A stretch of 64,000 nucleotides of DNA from Myxococcota bacterium (GTDB taxonomy: Bacteria; Myxococcota_A; Bradymonadia; UBA7976; UBA1532), in the NCBI GenBank assembly GCA_963169045.1, contig CAUJDF010000035.1:51009-115008 (forward strand), given 5' to 3'. The position numbers and the translations under genes were made by a program. How positions within the stretch are numbered: position 1 is the first letter of the stretch; every line of letters begins with the position of its first letter. The notes beneath the pieces are model-generated. The model saw nothing but the letters and a program-made list of their open reading frames with translations. It was not told the DNA's origin and ran no database searches. Of the stretch, positions 40,141 to 51,170 are shown one piece after another.

Positions 40141-42143
40141 ATGGGGACGAGGCGGAGAATCGCAGCGGCCGTCGCGGCGCTGTGTTCGTCGTTCGGAGGC
40201 GTCGCCCTGGCGCTGCCCGACGAGTTCGTGCAGGAGGGCGTCCTCGTCGACGCCGAAGGGGAGCCGGTCGTCGGCCCGCGCGACGTCACCGTGCGGCTCT
40301 ACGCGCAGGCCGCGAACGGCGCGCCGCTCTACGAAGAAACGCACCAGAACGTCGAGCTCGCGCTGGGTTACTACGCCGTGCACGTCGGCAGCGTGGTCGA
40401 CCTGCCGGCCGACCTCTTCGGCCGCGCGACGCTCTATCTCGGCCTCAGCATCGACGGCGGCGCCGAGCTCGCGCCGCGCACGCCGATCATGAAGGTGCCG
40501 GCGGCGTTCCGCGCCGACGTCGCGCTCAACGCCGTCGGCGACATCCACCCCACGACGGTGAGCATCGGCGGCCAGCTGGTCATCAACGACCAGGGCCGGT
40601 GGGTCGGCAACCCCACGGGGCTGACCGGGCCCGCGGGGCCTGCCGGACCGGCGGGGCCCGCCGGACCGCCGGGGGCAAAGGGCGACCCCGGCCCGCAGGG
40701 GCCGAAGGGCAACCCCGGGCCGCAGGGACCGCTGGGGCCCGCGGGGCCGCCGCTCGATCCCGGCCTCGCGGTGCCGCTGGTCGTCCAGCGGCTGCAGGAC
40801 GACCCCGACGAGCTGTCGATGTACGTGCGCGCCGACGCCGCCGACACGAAGTCGGGCGATCTCACGATGGCGGGCGGCAACATCAACTTCGCCAACGGCG
40901 TCGCGGCGCAGGTGCGCCTGCAGCTCGCCGACGGCAAGGCGACGAACGTGCGCTCGGTCACCTTTTCGGCCGGCGCCGGCCGCGGCCTGGCCTGGCAGGG
41001 CAGCAACCACGTGGTCGGCGTCGTCGACGGCGACCTGCTCGAGGCCGGCGGCGGCGCGGGGGTGCAGCTTCGCGGCCCCGTGAGCGCGACGGGGGCGGTC
41101 AGCGCGCCCTCGGTGACCGCGGCGAACCAGGTCGCCGGCCAGACCGCCTCGTTCACGGGGCGCGTCGCGGCGGGCGAGCTGGCGAGCGTCGACGCCCAGG
41201 CGCTCGACGTGGTCACCGACGTCGCGGTGAAGAAGAACGTGCTGCTCGGCGCGGCGACGACGTTCATCGGCATCCTGCGCGCCGGCTCGCTCGAGGCGAC
41301 CGGCATCACCGCGTCCGGCAGCATCGTCGCCGGCGCGAACGTGCAGTCGGGCGCCGCCGGCCAGGTGCGCGCCGGCACCGGCGGCGTGTGGGTCAACAAC
41401 GTGCAGGTGTTCGACGCCAACGCGAACCTGCTCAAGCCGCCGACCTACGCGTGCGCCGCCAACCAGGTGATGGTCGGCGCGGACGCGCAGGGCGTCGCCA
41501 TCTGCCGCACCGTCGAGTGCGCGCCCGGCAACGCCTTCCGTGGCTTCGCCGCGAACGGCAGCCCGGTGTGCGAGGCGGACAACGTGGGCATCACCGCCAT
41601 CCCCGCGAACAACTGCCCGGACGGGCAGGCCCTCGTCAGCATCAACGCCGCCGGCGTGACGGCGTGCCGTGCGGTGCACGACGGCGACCGCAGCTGTCCC
41701 GCCGGGCAGTTCGTCAAGCGCATCTTCGCGGACGGCAGCATCGACTGCACGACGCCCGACGCGTCGGCGGCGGTCCCCGCGGGGGCGATCATGGCGTTCA
41801 ACGCCGCCGCCTGCCCCGCGGGGTGGAGCCCCGCCGACGGTGGCGGCGGTCGTCCGAACCTGCGCGGCCGCTTCCCGATCGGCACCGGCGGCGACGGCGG
41901 GGCCAACTCGCCGTCGATCGGCCTGCGGGGCCTCGGCGGAGCCGGCCAGCACCGCATCTGGGTGCGCGACAACGAGTTCCCCTGCTGCGCAGGCGACCGC
42001 GGCGTCGTCGGCGTCGCCATGGAGCTGAGCGACGGCGCCTGGACGGAGCGGCATGGCGACAACGACTCGTGGTCGTGGCGGGCGGGCGGCTGGACGTGGC
42101 GCCTGCCTCCCTACACGGGGGTCCTCTGGTGCGTGAAGAACTG

Positions 42144-42144
<1 letters not shown>
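40141..42144 (+). CDS. Secreted protein with collagen-like Gly-X-Y region and tail-fibre-like C-terminus
   Basis: A 667-residue exported protein with signal [21 protein letters not shown] beta-rich N-terminal domain (about 25-150) precedes 15 uninterrupted Gly-X-Y triplets starting [10 protein letters not shown] and including [12 protein letters not shown] and KGNPGPQG. This is a collagen-like rod segment expected to trimerise. A long Ala/Gly/Val-rich fibrous region with repeated strand patterns ([29 protein letters not shown]) resembles phage tail-fibre or trimeric adhesin stalks. The C-terminus has cysteine pairs ([20 protein letters not shown]) and a collar-like [17 protein letters not shown] block. 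Its final TGA overlaps the next ATG (TGATG), coupling it to the TSP3 lipoprotein. Probably a surface fibre; gene transfer from phage tail modules is possible. Confidence 0.85.
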
Positions 42145-43973
<1,829 letters not shown>

Positions 43974-44127
43974 ACCGCCCGACGACTCCTGTGCCCGGCG
44001 CTTCTCGATGCGCGCGTCGGAACCCGGGCGGCGCCCGAAGGTCGTGCGCCGGGAGCGCGGATCGGTGCCCGTGGACGCGACGCGCGTCGTGAAGCGGCGG
44101 CGGGCGCGCGCTCGCCCTGGGCGGGCC

Positions 44128-44148
44128 TCGGCGCGGCGCCCGCGCCGA
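44128..44148. terminator. Hairpin between TSP3 and CBS genes
   Basis: A 9-bp perfect stem (tcggcgcgg / ccgcgccga) with a 3-nt loop lies just before the CBS gene stop on the minus strand. It is placed to end the CBS transcript and could also stop the TSP3 lipoprotein transcript. It has a short T-run (ttt) on the plus side only. Confidence 0.45.
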
Positions 44149-44149
44149 C

Positions 44150-44578
44150 CTACTTTCCTGCCTTCTGCGTCGACAGCAGGTCCTCGAGGGCCCGCACCAG
44201 ATCGATCGCCGACAGCACGCCGACCAGCTCTTCGTCCTTGTTGAGCACCGGCAGCGCGCCGAAGCGGCGCTCGCGGATGATGGCGGCGGCCTTGCCGATG
44301 GAGTCGTAGGTGTGCACGGCGATTACGTTCCTGGACATCACGTCCTCGACGAGCAGGTCGTCGTCGAGCCGGTACACATGGGTGACGTCGGGCGCCTCGT
44401 CGACCCAGTCGGGGCGACGCAGGTCACGGTCGCTGATGATGCCCACCACGTGCCGTTGCGCGTCGACCACGGGCATGTGGCGGATGCGTGCCTCGCGCAT
44501 GCGGAAGAAGGTCTGGCGGAGCCCATCCTTGGGGTCGGCGGTGTGGACCTTGTCGGTCATGTACTGCGTGATGCGCAT
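44150..44578 (-). CDS. Tandem CBS-domain protein
   Basis: A 142-residue soluble protein formed by two CBS domains (MRITQYMTDKVHTADPKDGL to DRDLRRPDW; VEDVMSRNVIAVHTYDSIG to AIDLVRALE). CBS pairs bind adenosine nucleotides such as AMP or ATP and act as energy sensors. No catalytic domain is attached, and the gene is flanked by unrelated genes, so the partner is unknown. The ATG at 44578 is followed at once by the domain. The sequence is complete and shows no anomaly. Confidence 0.9.
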   Translation of the reverse strand: MRITQYMTDKVHTADPKDGLRQTFFRMREARIRHMPVVDAQRHVVGIISDRDLRRPDWVDEAPDVTHVYRLDDDLLVEDVMSRNVIAVHTYDSIGKAAAIIRERRFGALPVLNKDEELVGVLSAIDLVRALEDLLSTQKAGK

Positions 44579-44727
44579 CGTTCTCCCTTCGCGCCAGCCG
44601 GGCTGTCGAGTCGGTCCGGCGTTGGGCTGGAGTAGCGATATCCGTGCCAGCCACCGCTCACGGCGATTCCGGGGTCGAGCGGTGCTCCGGTGTCGTGGAT
44701 CGGTAACGCGAGCCGCCCGCCCGCGGA

Positions 44728-45309
44728 TCAGCCCGGCGCGACGAGCAGGCAGGTCTCGGCGTTGCAGATGAGCTGCAGCACGTTGCAGTGGCCCTCAGGG
44801 TTCGTCTTCGTGGCCGCGCAGCTCTTGTCGCCGAGCTCCCACATCTCGTCGGCGCTCACCTTGCTGCGCGCGACGCGGTACAGGCCGCCGCTGAAGCCGG
44901 CGGTGTTCGCGCGCAGCGCCACCACCGCGTCGTGATGCGCGGTGAAGCGGGCGGCGAAGGCCTTCGGCAGCGCCTTGCCGCTCTTCGCGAGGTCGGCCTC
45001 GAGCTTCTTCAGCTTCTCGACGCAGGCCATCGTCTTCGGGTCGAAGTCGACCTTCGCCGCCGGGTCCGGCGTGTACCAGGCGCCGTCGGCGCCGTAGAGC
45101 TTCGCGAGCTCCGGCGACTTGAAGACATAGCCCTTGAGGGCGTAGGGCACGTTGCGCAGGACGCGCGCCTCGACGTCGGAGACGACGTGGGCCGCGGCGA
45201 GATCGCAGCCGCTGGCGAGCAGGGCCTCCCAGTCGGTCTTCAGGGGGCTCTCGTTCGCGAGGGCCGGGGCGGCGAGGAGCAGGACGGACGCGGCGATCGC
45301 CGAGCGCAT
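44728..45309 (-). CDS. Exported YARHG-like domain protein
   Basis: A 193-residue periplasmic protein with a signal peptide (SAIAASVLLLAAPALA). The mature N-terminal part, DLAAAHVVSDVEARVLRNV, PYALKGYVFKSPELAKLYG and AWYTPD, matches the YARHG pattern (N..Y.R.GY.F...eL..yf....WY.P), a small domain of unknown role in cell-wall-associated proteins. C-terminal cysteines (SCAATK, HCNVLQLICNAETC) probably form disulfides. The SD ggagg lies 5 bp before ATG 45309. It stands alone; the 44579-44727 gap holds no further gene. Confidence 0.75.
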   Translation of the reverse strand: MRSAIAASVLLLAAPALANESPLKTDWEALLASGCDLAAAHVVSDVEARVLRNVPYALKGYVFKSPELAKLYGADGAWYTPDPAAKVDFDPKTMACVEKLKKLEADLAKSGKALPKAFAARFTAHHDAVVALRANTAGFSGGLYRVARSKVSADEMWELGDKSCAATKTNPEGHCNVLQLICNAETCLLVAPG

Positions 45310-45431
45310 GTTCACCTCCGAGCGGGAAGCGACAGCGTGACACAAGGGCGCCTGCCGAAACAGACCCGCGCTCACATCCTGTGTCTGCGCACACCGGCCA
45401 CAGCCGCGTCCCCGTCCGCAGGAATCGCCGA

Positions 45432-46364
45432 TCACCTCGTCTCGAGGACGCCGCCGCCCCCGGGTTCGCGGGGGTCGGGGACGGGCGGGCGCAGGACGCG
45501 CTGGAACCAGGCGACGTCGTGCCAGCGGCCGAGCTTGTGGCCGACGTCGCGGTAGACGCCGACGAGGCCGAAGCCGAGGGACTCGTGCAGGGCGACGCTG
45601 GCGGGGTTGGGCAGCGTGATGCCGGCGAACGCGTTGTGGTAGCCGAGGTCGGCGCAGATGGCGATGAGGCGCGTGTACAGGGCGCGGCCGACGCCGAGGG
45701 CGCGATGGTCGGGGCGGACGTAGATGCTGACGTCGAGCGACCAGCGGTAGGCAGCGCGCTCCCGATGCGGCGAGGCGTAGGCGTAGCCGACGACGGCCCC
45801 CCCGGCCTCGAACACGATCCAGGCGGTGGCCGCCGCGACGCGCCGCGACATCTCCTCGACCGAGGGCGGCTCGACCTCGAACGAGACGGGCGTGTCGCCG
45901 ACGTACGGGGCGTAGATCGCCTGCAGGGCGGCGGCGTCCTCGGGGGTGGCGGGCCGGATGACGCCGATGGCGGGCAGCGGGCGCAGGTCGGGCGCGACGA
46001 AGTCGGCGATGGCCTCCGACGAGGCCAGGAGCGAGCGCGAGTAGTAGCGGCCGAGCACGCTCGACGATGCCAGGTCGGGGTGGCGCGCGACGAACGCCGG
46101 CCAGTCGAGGTCGGGCGTACACAAGCGGCGGTGCTCGATGAGGCGCACGAAGGCCTGCGTCACGGTCTCGTGGTAGCCCGTCGTGTTGCCGAGGCTGGCG
46201 TTGTAGCGCCGGATGACGCGGGTCGCCCGCGAGATCGTCTCATCGATGCCGTGGGCGTTCAGGTACAGCCACGCCATGCGCACGTGCGCGAGGTGCGTCC
46301 ACTGGTCCTTCGGAATCGTGCACGCTTCGAAGGCGTGCAGGAAGGCGACCTCGTCGGCGGTCAT
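45432..46364 (-). CDS. GNAT acetyltransferase fused to an N-terminal helical domain
   Basis: A 310-residue protein. Residues ~1-125 form an unrecognised helical domain (KDQWTHLAHVRMAWLYLNAH, TVTQAFVRLIEHRRLC). Residues ~130-295 are a GNAT domain of the phosphinothricin/methionine-sulfoximine N-acetyltransferase type. Supporting segments are IRPATPEDAAALQAIY, TPVSFEVEPPSVEEMSRRV, DVSIYVRPDHRALGVGRALY (acetyl-CoA loop), NPASVALHESLGFGLVGVY and GHKLGRWHDVAWFQRVL. Stand-alone PAT proteins are ~170 residues, so this is a fusion. Substrate is unknown; the fused domain may confer a different amine substrate. No resistance genes are nearby. Confidence 0.8.
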   Translation of the reverse strand: MTADEVAFLHAFEACTIPKDQWTHLAHVRMAWLYLNAHGIDETISRATRVIRRYNASLGNTTGYHETVTQAFVRLIEHRRLCTPDLDWPAFVARHPDLASSSVLGRYYSRSLLASSEAIADFVAPDLRPLPAIGVIRPATPEDAAALQAIYAPYVGDTPVSFEVEPPSVEEMSRRVAAATAWIVFEAGGAVVGYAYASPHRERAAYRWSLDVSIYVRPDHRALGVGRALYTRLIAICADLGYHNAFAGITLPNPASVALHESLGFGLVGVYRDVGHKLGRWHDVAWFQRVLRPPVPDPREPGGGGVLETR

Positions 46365-46468
46365 GGCGGGCTCCCGGTGAACGATCGGCGCATTGTGCGA
46401 GCGCCGGTGCCGCGAGGCAACGATGCGCCGAGGGGGACGCCCGAGGCATCGGAGAGGCGGCGGGCGGG

Positions 46469-47230
46469 TCAGACGCCGTCGTCATCGGGCGAGGCCGGTT
46501 CGTCGTTCGCGGACGGGCGCGCCGTGTCGCGGACGGCGGCGCCGGCGAGGCTGTCGAAGTGGCCGAAGACCGCCGCGTCGAGGCGCGCCGGGATGGCGGG
46601 GTTGCCGGCACGCTCGTCGGCGAGCGCGGCGCGCGCGCGGCCGATCAGGCCGAGCGTGGTGCTGCGCAGCGCGATCGCGGCCTCGCCGTCCTCCTGGGGC
46701 AGCTCGAGGTCCGTGCGCTCGCTGAGCAGCCGGCCGATGCGCGCGCCCTCGGCCATCCACGCGTCGACGGGATCGCGCATCGGCGCGCCATTGGCCATCG
46801 TGAGGTGGGCGAGGTCGGCGGCGCGCTCGGCGACGCGCTTGCGCAGCTGCCGCGTGATCCCCGCGCGCCGGGCGTAGCTGACGCGGCGGCCCGGGTGCTG
46901 CGTGAAGAGCGCGCGGCGGACGCGCACGGCGACGGTGCGATCCTCGGCGGACGTGTCGGGCTCGTCGATGAGGCGAGACAGACGGCCGAAGACATACCGA
47001 CCCAGCTCGTCGTAGCGGGCGGCGGCTTCGGTGAGCTGGTCGGCGAGCGGGCGCGCCGTGTCGGCCTGAGGCCGCTCGAGGTGGGCGTCGAGCTCGCTCT
47101 GCTTCGCGAGCAGCAGCGGGCCATAGATGGTGGCGGTGCCCTTCGCCACCGCGGCGAGCTTCGGGAAGCGCTTCGCGTTGAGGTCCGCGACGGCGAGGGC
47201 GAGCGTCATGAGGTCGATGTACTGGCGCAT
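46469..47230 (-). CDS. Hypothetical 253-residue protein
   Basis: Soluble, largely helical protein with no motif I recognise. Features seen: MRQYIDLMTLALAVADLNAK at the N-terminus, basic blocks (HPGRRVSYARRAGITRQL, RKRVAERAADL), a mid-region MANGAPMRDPVDAW and an acidic tail (ASPDDDGV). ATG 47230 is supported by the aggcag sequence upstream and by GC-rich third positions from this point. It is divergent from the beta-helix gene across 276 bp that contain an AT-rich palindrome. Confidence 0.6.
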   Translation of the reverse strand: MRQYIDLMTLALAVADLNAKRFPKLAAVAKGTATIYGPLLLAKQSELDAHLERPQADTARPLADQLTEAAARYDELGRYVFGRLSRLIDEPDTSAEDRTVAVRVRRALFTQHPGRRVSYARRAGITRQLRKRVAERAADLAHLTMANGAPMRDPVDAWMAEGARIGRLLSERTDLELPQEDGEAAIALRSTTLGLIGRARAALADERAGNPAIPARLDAAVFGHFDSLAGAAVRDTARPSANDEPASPDDDGV

Positions 47231-47311
47231 GGGTCTGCCTCTCTCTGCCGGATGGCTCCGGCGGCTGGGTGGTGCCGACGGCGTGTCGACGGTTCCCACG
47301 CTACGAGGCGG

Positions 47312-47332
47312 ATCGATCAGATTCTGATCGAT
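47312..47332. promoter_or_regulatory. 21-bp perfect AT-rich palindrome, candidate operator
   Basis: Arms atcgatcaga and tctgatcgat flank a single central t, forming an exact 10+1+10 inverted repeat. It stands out by its low GC amid ~75% GC sequence and lies between the divergent hypothetical (start 47230) and beta-helix (start 47507) genes, 82 and 175 bp from their starts. That placement fits a dimeric repressor or activator site. Confidence 0.5.
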
Positions 47333-47506
47333 GCGGACATGCCTGTGTCGAATTCCCGTGTCACCCCCGCCGAGCACCTTGAGCGCCGCCGCCTTCGGGT
47401 CGCCGTAGAAGATCGAGTCGACGTGCTCGAGAATGGGGCGCGACCCGCCGCGCCGTCGCCGCGTCCCATGCGACGGCGGCATCTGTCGGGGGGCACCGGA
47501 GGCACG

Positions 47507-50500
47507 ATGCGCACAGCGCTCCTCCTCGCGCTCGCGGCGACGCTCGCCGCGGGTCCGGCGGGGGCCGTGGCGCCGCCGATCCCGCCGGACTGCTTCGAGG
47601 CGTCGCCGTGCGTCCTGACGCAGCGCGACGTAGCCACCGTCTCGGTCGAGCCGCTCGAGGCCGTCGTCGGCGGTGCGGTCGTCGCGAGGGTGACGCCCGT
47701 CCTGCCGCCGTGCCCCGTGCCGCCCACCGAGGAGGCGATCGCGGCGGTCGGGCGCTGCGGGGCCCAGCCCATCTGGGGTTTCGGCGCCGACTTCCTCGAC
47801 AACTTCGCCGTCGGCGAGGTGGATGCCTCGCCGGTCGGCGCCTGCGACGGGACCACGCTCGCCTGCACCTTCCGCGTCGACGCGGTGACGGCGGTGCCCG
47901 GCAACCCCGACCCGCTCCCCGGCTGGCTCACGATCGACCTGCGCCTCTCCTGGGTGCGCTACGACGGCGATCGGCCGCCGGGCAGCCGCATCGTCCGCGA
48001 GACCGCGGAGGTCGACGCGCCGTTCTGGGGGGTCCGCGAGCCGCCCACCGCCATCCGCATCGTCAAGACCACGCTGCCCGAGGGGATGGCGCAGCCCTTC
48101 ACGTTCGACGGCTCGCTCGGGGCGTTCGTCCTCGACACCGACCCCGCGACGGCGCCGTCCGACGCCGCGCTCTTCGCGGACGTCGCCCCCGGCCACTACG
48201 TCGTCGCCGAGCGGGTGCCCGCCGGTTGGCGGCTGACGGGCCTCGACTGCGCCGATCCGAGCGGCGGCACCACGATCGACTTCGAGACGGCGACGGTCTC
48301 GATCGCGGTGGAGGCGGGCGAGACGGTCACCTGCACCTTCGAGGACACGCAGGCCGGCGGCGGCTTCTTCATCAACTCCACGGGCGACGGCGCCGACGCG
48401 GACGCCGGCGACGGGGTCTGCGCGACCGGCGGGACGATCGAGCGCGACGGCGTGCCCGAGGCCGAGTGCACGCTGCGCGCCGCCATCGAAGAGGCGAACG
48501 CGCTCGCCGGCGCCGACGCGATCGGCTTCGACATCCCCGACGAGGGCGTGCCGCGCATCGAGCCCGGCGGCCCCCTCCCGCCGGTCATGGGCACCGCGGC
48601 GATCGACGGGCGCACCCAGCCCGCCGGCTTCGTCGAGCTCTCGGGCGCCGGCGCCGAGGCCGTCGGACTGGACCTCGTCGGCCGGGGCTCCTCGGTGCGC
48701 GGCCTGGTCGTCAACGGGTTCGGCGTCGCCGGCCTCCGGCTCGGGGGCGAGGGCGAGCACACCGTGGCCGGCAACCGCGTCGGCACCGACGTCGACGGCG
48801 CGGCGGCCGCGCCCAACGAAGTCGGGATCATGCTCGCGGCCGACGGCAACACGATCGGCGGCCTCGAGGCCGGCGGCCCGGACGAGCCCTGCCTGGGGAC
48901 GTGCAACCTGATCTCGGGCAACGTCCGGGGCGTCGACTCCAACGGCACGTGGAACCGGACGCGCATCGTCGGCAACTTCGTCGGCACCGACGTGACGGGC
49001 CTGCTGCCGCTCGGCAACACCACGTTCGGCGTGCGGTTCGGCGCCGATCGCGAGCGGCTCTCGGACCTCGACGGCCTGCCGGCCCTCGGCGGTCCGACCG
49101 CGCGTCCCGGGACCACGCCCGGCAACCTCGTCGCCGCCAACGGCGAGGTGGACGTCGTGCTGTTCGACGGGCGGATGGAGGGCAACCTGGTCGGGACCGA
49201 CCGGACCGGCGCGCGCGCGCTCGGCGCCCCCATCGGCGTCGACGGCGAGGGCGACGTCGCCTTCGTCGGCGGCGGCGACACGCCGGGCGGACCCGCCGGC
49301 AACGTCATCTCCGGGCACTCGCGCGCCGGCATCCGGGACGGGGGCTTCGCGCGCATCCAGGGCAACCTCATCGGCACCGACATCGACGGCGAGGCGGCGG
49401 TGCCGAACCTGCGGGGCATCGAGGTGGCGTTCGGCTACCAGCTCGGCCGCACCGAAGCGGTCGGCAACCTCGTCTCCGGCAACGACGTCGGGATCGGGAC
49501 CTCGGGACCCGAGGAGATCGACCCGGACGGGGGCTTCTTCCCGTCGCTCCTGGCCGGCAACCGGATCGGCACCAACGCGCGCGGCGACGCGGCGCTCCCG
49601 AACCGGATCGGCGTCGACCTCGGTTACGCCGTCCTCGGGCCGTCGGACGACGCGCCCTGCGGGACGCCCTGCAACCTCGTGTCGGGCAACCTCGAGGCCG
49701 GCGTGCGGCTGTTCGCCGGCGTGCTCGAGGGCAACGCCATCGGCACGGACGTCACCGGCCAGCGCGCGATCCCGAACGGCGGTCCCGGTGTCCTGCTCGG
49801 CACCGACGACTTCCCCAGCTTCGCCTCGACGCGCGTCGGCGGGCCGAGCGGCGCGACCGCCGGCGACTGCGGCGGCCCGTGCAACCGGATCGCGGGCAAC
49901 CTCGGCCCCGGCCTGCGGATCGCCGACCGGCTCGACGTGTCGATCACCAGCGACGTGCCCGCGCTCGTGCAGGGCAACGCGATCGGCGTCGCGGCCGACG
50001 GGACGCCGCTGCCCAACGGCGGCGACGGCGTCCAGATCACGGGCCGCCTGCCGCTGCGCGGCATCCCCGCCACCGGGCCGACGCTCGTGGTCGGCGGCGA
50101 TGCGGCGGGCGCCGGCAACGTGATCGCGCGCAACGGAAACCACGGCGTCGCGGTCTTCGCGACGGCGCACGGGGAGCCGCGCGGCGTGACCGTCACGCGC
50201 AACGTGATCACCGACAACGGCGCCGCCGGCATCTTCGTCGATCCGGCGTTCACGAACGCGCCGGCGCTCCTGTCGGCGCAGGCCGCCGGCGGCGGTCTCG
50301 TGGCGGTGACGGGCAGCGTTGCGCTCCTCGACCTCTCCCCGCACCGCGTCGACCTCTACGCCAACGCGGCGTGCGACCCCGCGGGCGCCGGCGAGGGCGC
50401 CGTCTTCCTCGGCACGACGCAATCGTCGGGGCTGGACGGCCGCTTCGCGTTGACGGTCGCGCTGCCGGCAGGGGCGACGGTGCTGACGGCGACCGCCACC

Positions 50501-51157
50501 TCGCCGGCGGGCTCGACCAGCGCGTTCTCCGACTGCCTCGAGGCGCTCGTCGGCGGCGGGCTCGCGGCGCCCGCCGCCGCCGGCGCCACCGTGGTCGACG
50601 TGGCGGGTGCCGAGCAGCTTGCCGGCCGGGTCGTGCGCCTCAACGAGGGCGGACCGAACGAAGAGACCAACCTCGGCGTCCTCGCCGCCTCGCTCCGCCT
50701 CGCGAAGCCGCTGCGCTTCGCCCACGCGGCGGGCGAGCCGGTCGTCGCCGCCGACGACACGCTCTTCGTCTCGGTCGAGCGCGCGGTCGCGATCCGCGGG
50801 GCGAGGCCGGGGCGCGACGCGCTCGCCCTCGACGGCACGTTCACGCCGATCCCCGGGGCGCAAGCGCGCTGCCGCGAGGAGGTCCGCCTGACGTTCGGCG
50901 AGTTCGCGGAGACGATCCCCGGCGGCCGCTTCCTCCGGCTCGGCCACGACCGGTGCTTCCACGCGCGGCTCCGTGGCGCCGGCGTGCGCGCCGTGCTGAT
51001 CGACTTCCGGCGGGGTACCTGGCAGGCGGTCGTCGAGCGCGTGACGCTCGGCGGGCTCGCCGCGCCGGTGGAGGTGTCGCTCGGCATCGGCGACGACGAG
51101 GGCCTCGAGCGGATCTTCGCGACGACGTTCGGGCCCCTGATGATCTACGACCGCTGA
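47507..51157 (+). CDS. Secreted CSLREA-domain / right-handed beta-helix protein
   Basis: A 1216-residue exported protein with a strong SD (cggagg) and signal peptide (LLLALAATLAAGPAGA). N-terminal ~180 residues are unassigned. A prealbumin-like segment follows: AIRIVKTTLPEGMAQPF, FADVAPGHYVVAERVPAG, SIAVEAGETVTCTFED. Next is a CSLREA domain (GDGVCATGGTIERDGVPE, ECTLRAAIEEANAL, AIGFDIP). Then come ~16 rungs of a parallel beta-helix with Asn-Gly motifs (GNRVGTDVDGA, GNLIGTDIDGE, SGNDVGIG) up to about residue 920. The last ~230 residues form another beta domain, ending in LERIFATTFGPLMIYDR. No sorting tail is present. It is probably a secreted or outer-surface adhesin or polysaccharide-binding protein; lyase activity is unproven. 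CSLREA proteins are typical of environmental Gram-negatives. Confidence 0.88.
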   Translation: MRTALLLALAATLAAGPAGAVAPPIPPDCFEASPCVLTQRDVATVSVEPLEAVVGGAVVARVTPVLPPCPVPPTEEAIAAVGRCGAQPIWGFGADFLDNFAVGEVDASPVGACDGTTLACTFRVDAVTAVPGNPDPLPGWLTIDLRLSWVRYDGDRPPGSRIVRETAEVDAPFWGVREPPTAIRIVKTTLPEGMAQPFTFDGSLGAFVLDTDPATAPSDAALFADVAPGHYVVAERVPAGWRLTGLDCADPSGGTTIDFETATVSIAVEAGETVTCTFEDTQAGGGFFINSTGDGADADAGDGVCATGGTIERDGVPEAECTLRAAIEEANALAGADAIGFDIPDEGVPRIEPGGPLPPVMGTAAIDGRTQPAGFVELSGAGAEAVGLDLVGRGSSVRGLVVNGFGVAGLRLGGEGEHTVAGNRVGTDVDGAAAAPNEVGIMLAADGNTIGGLEAGGPDEPCLGTCNLISGNVRGVDSNGTWNRTRIVGNFVGTDVTGLLPLGNTTFGVRFGADRERLSDLDGLPALGGPTARPGTTPGNLVAANGEVDVVLFDGRMEGNLVGTDRTGARALGAPIGVDGEGDVAFVGGGDTPGGPAGNVISGHSRAGIRDGGFARIQGNLIGTDIDGEAAVPNLRGIEVAFGYQLGRTEAVGNLVSGNDVGIGTSGPEEIDPDGGFFPSLLAGNRIGTNARGDAALPNRIGVDLGYAVLGPSDDAPCGTPCNLVSGNLEAGVRLFAGVLEGNAIGTDVTGQRAIPNGGPGVLLGTDDFPSFASTRVGGPSGATAGDCGGPCNRIAGNLGPGLRIADRLDVSITSDVPALVQGNAIGVAADGTPLPNGGDGVQITGRLPLRGIPATGPTLVVGGDAAGAGNVIARNGNHGVAVFATAHGEPRGVTVTRNVITDNGAAGIFVDPAFTNAPALLSAQAAGGGLVAVTGSVALLDLSPHRVDLYANAACDPAGAGEGAVFLGTTQSSGLDGRFALTVALPAGATVLTATATSPAGSTSAFSDCLEALVGGGLAAPAAAGATVVDVAGAEQLAGRVVRLNEGGPNEETNLGVLAASLRLAKPLRFAHAAGEPVVAADDTLFVSVERAVAIRGARPGRDALALDGTFTPIPGAQARCREEVRLTFGEFAETIPGGRFLRLGHDRCFHARLRGAGVRAVLIDFRRGTWQAVVERVTLGGLAAPVEVSLGIGDDEGLERIFATTFGPLMIYDR

Positions 51158-51170
51158 CGAGCCGGCGCCG

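Noticed and set aside
46469..50962. Very long minus-strand open frame through the beta-helix gene
   Set aside because: Antisense shadow: the plus-strand frame holds the signal peptide, CSLREA and beta-helix repeats, while this frame reads as low-complexity Arg/Asp strings. Only its last 253 codons (47230 downward) look genuine.
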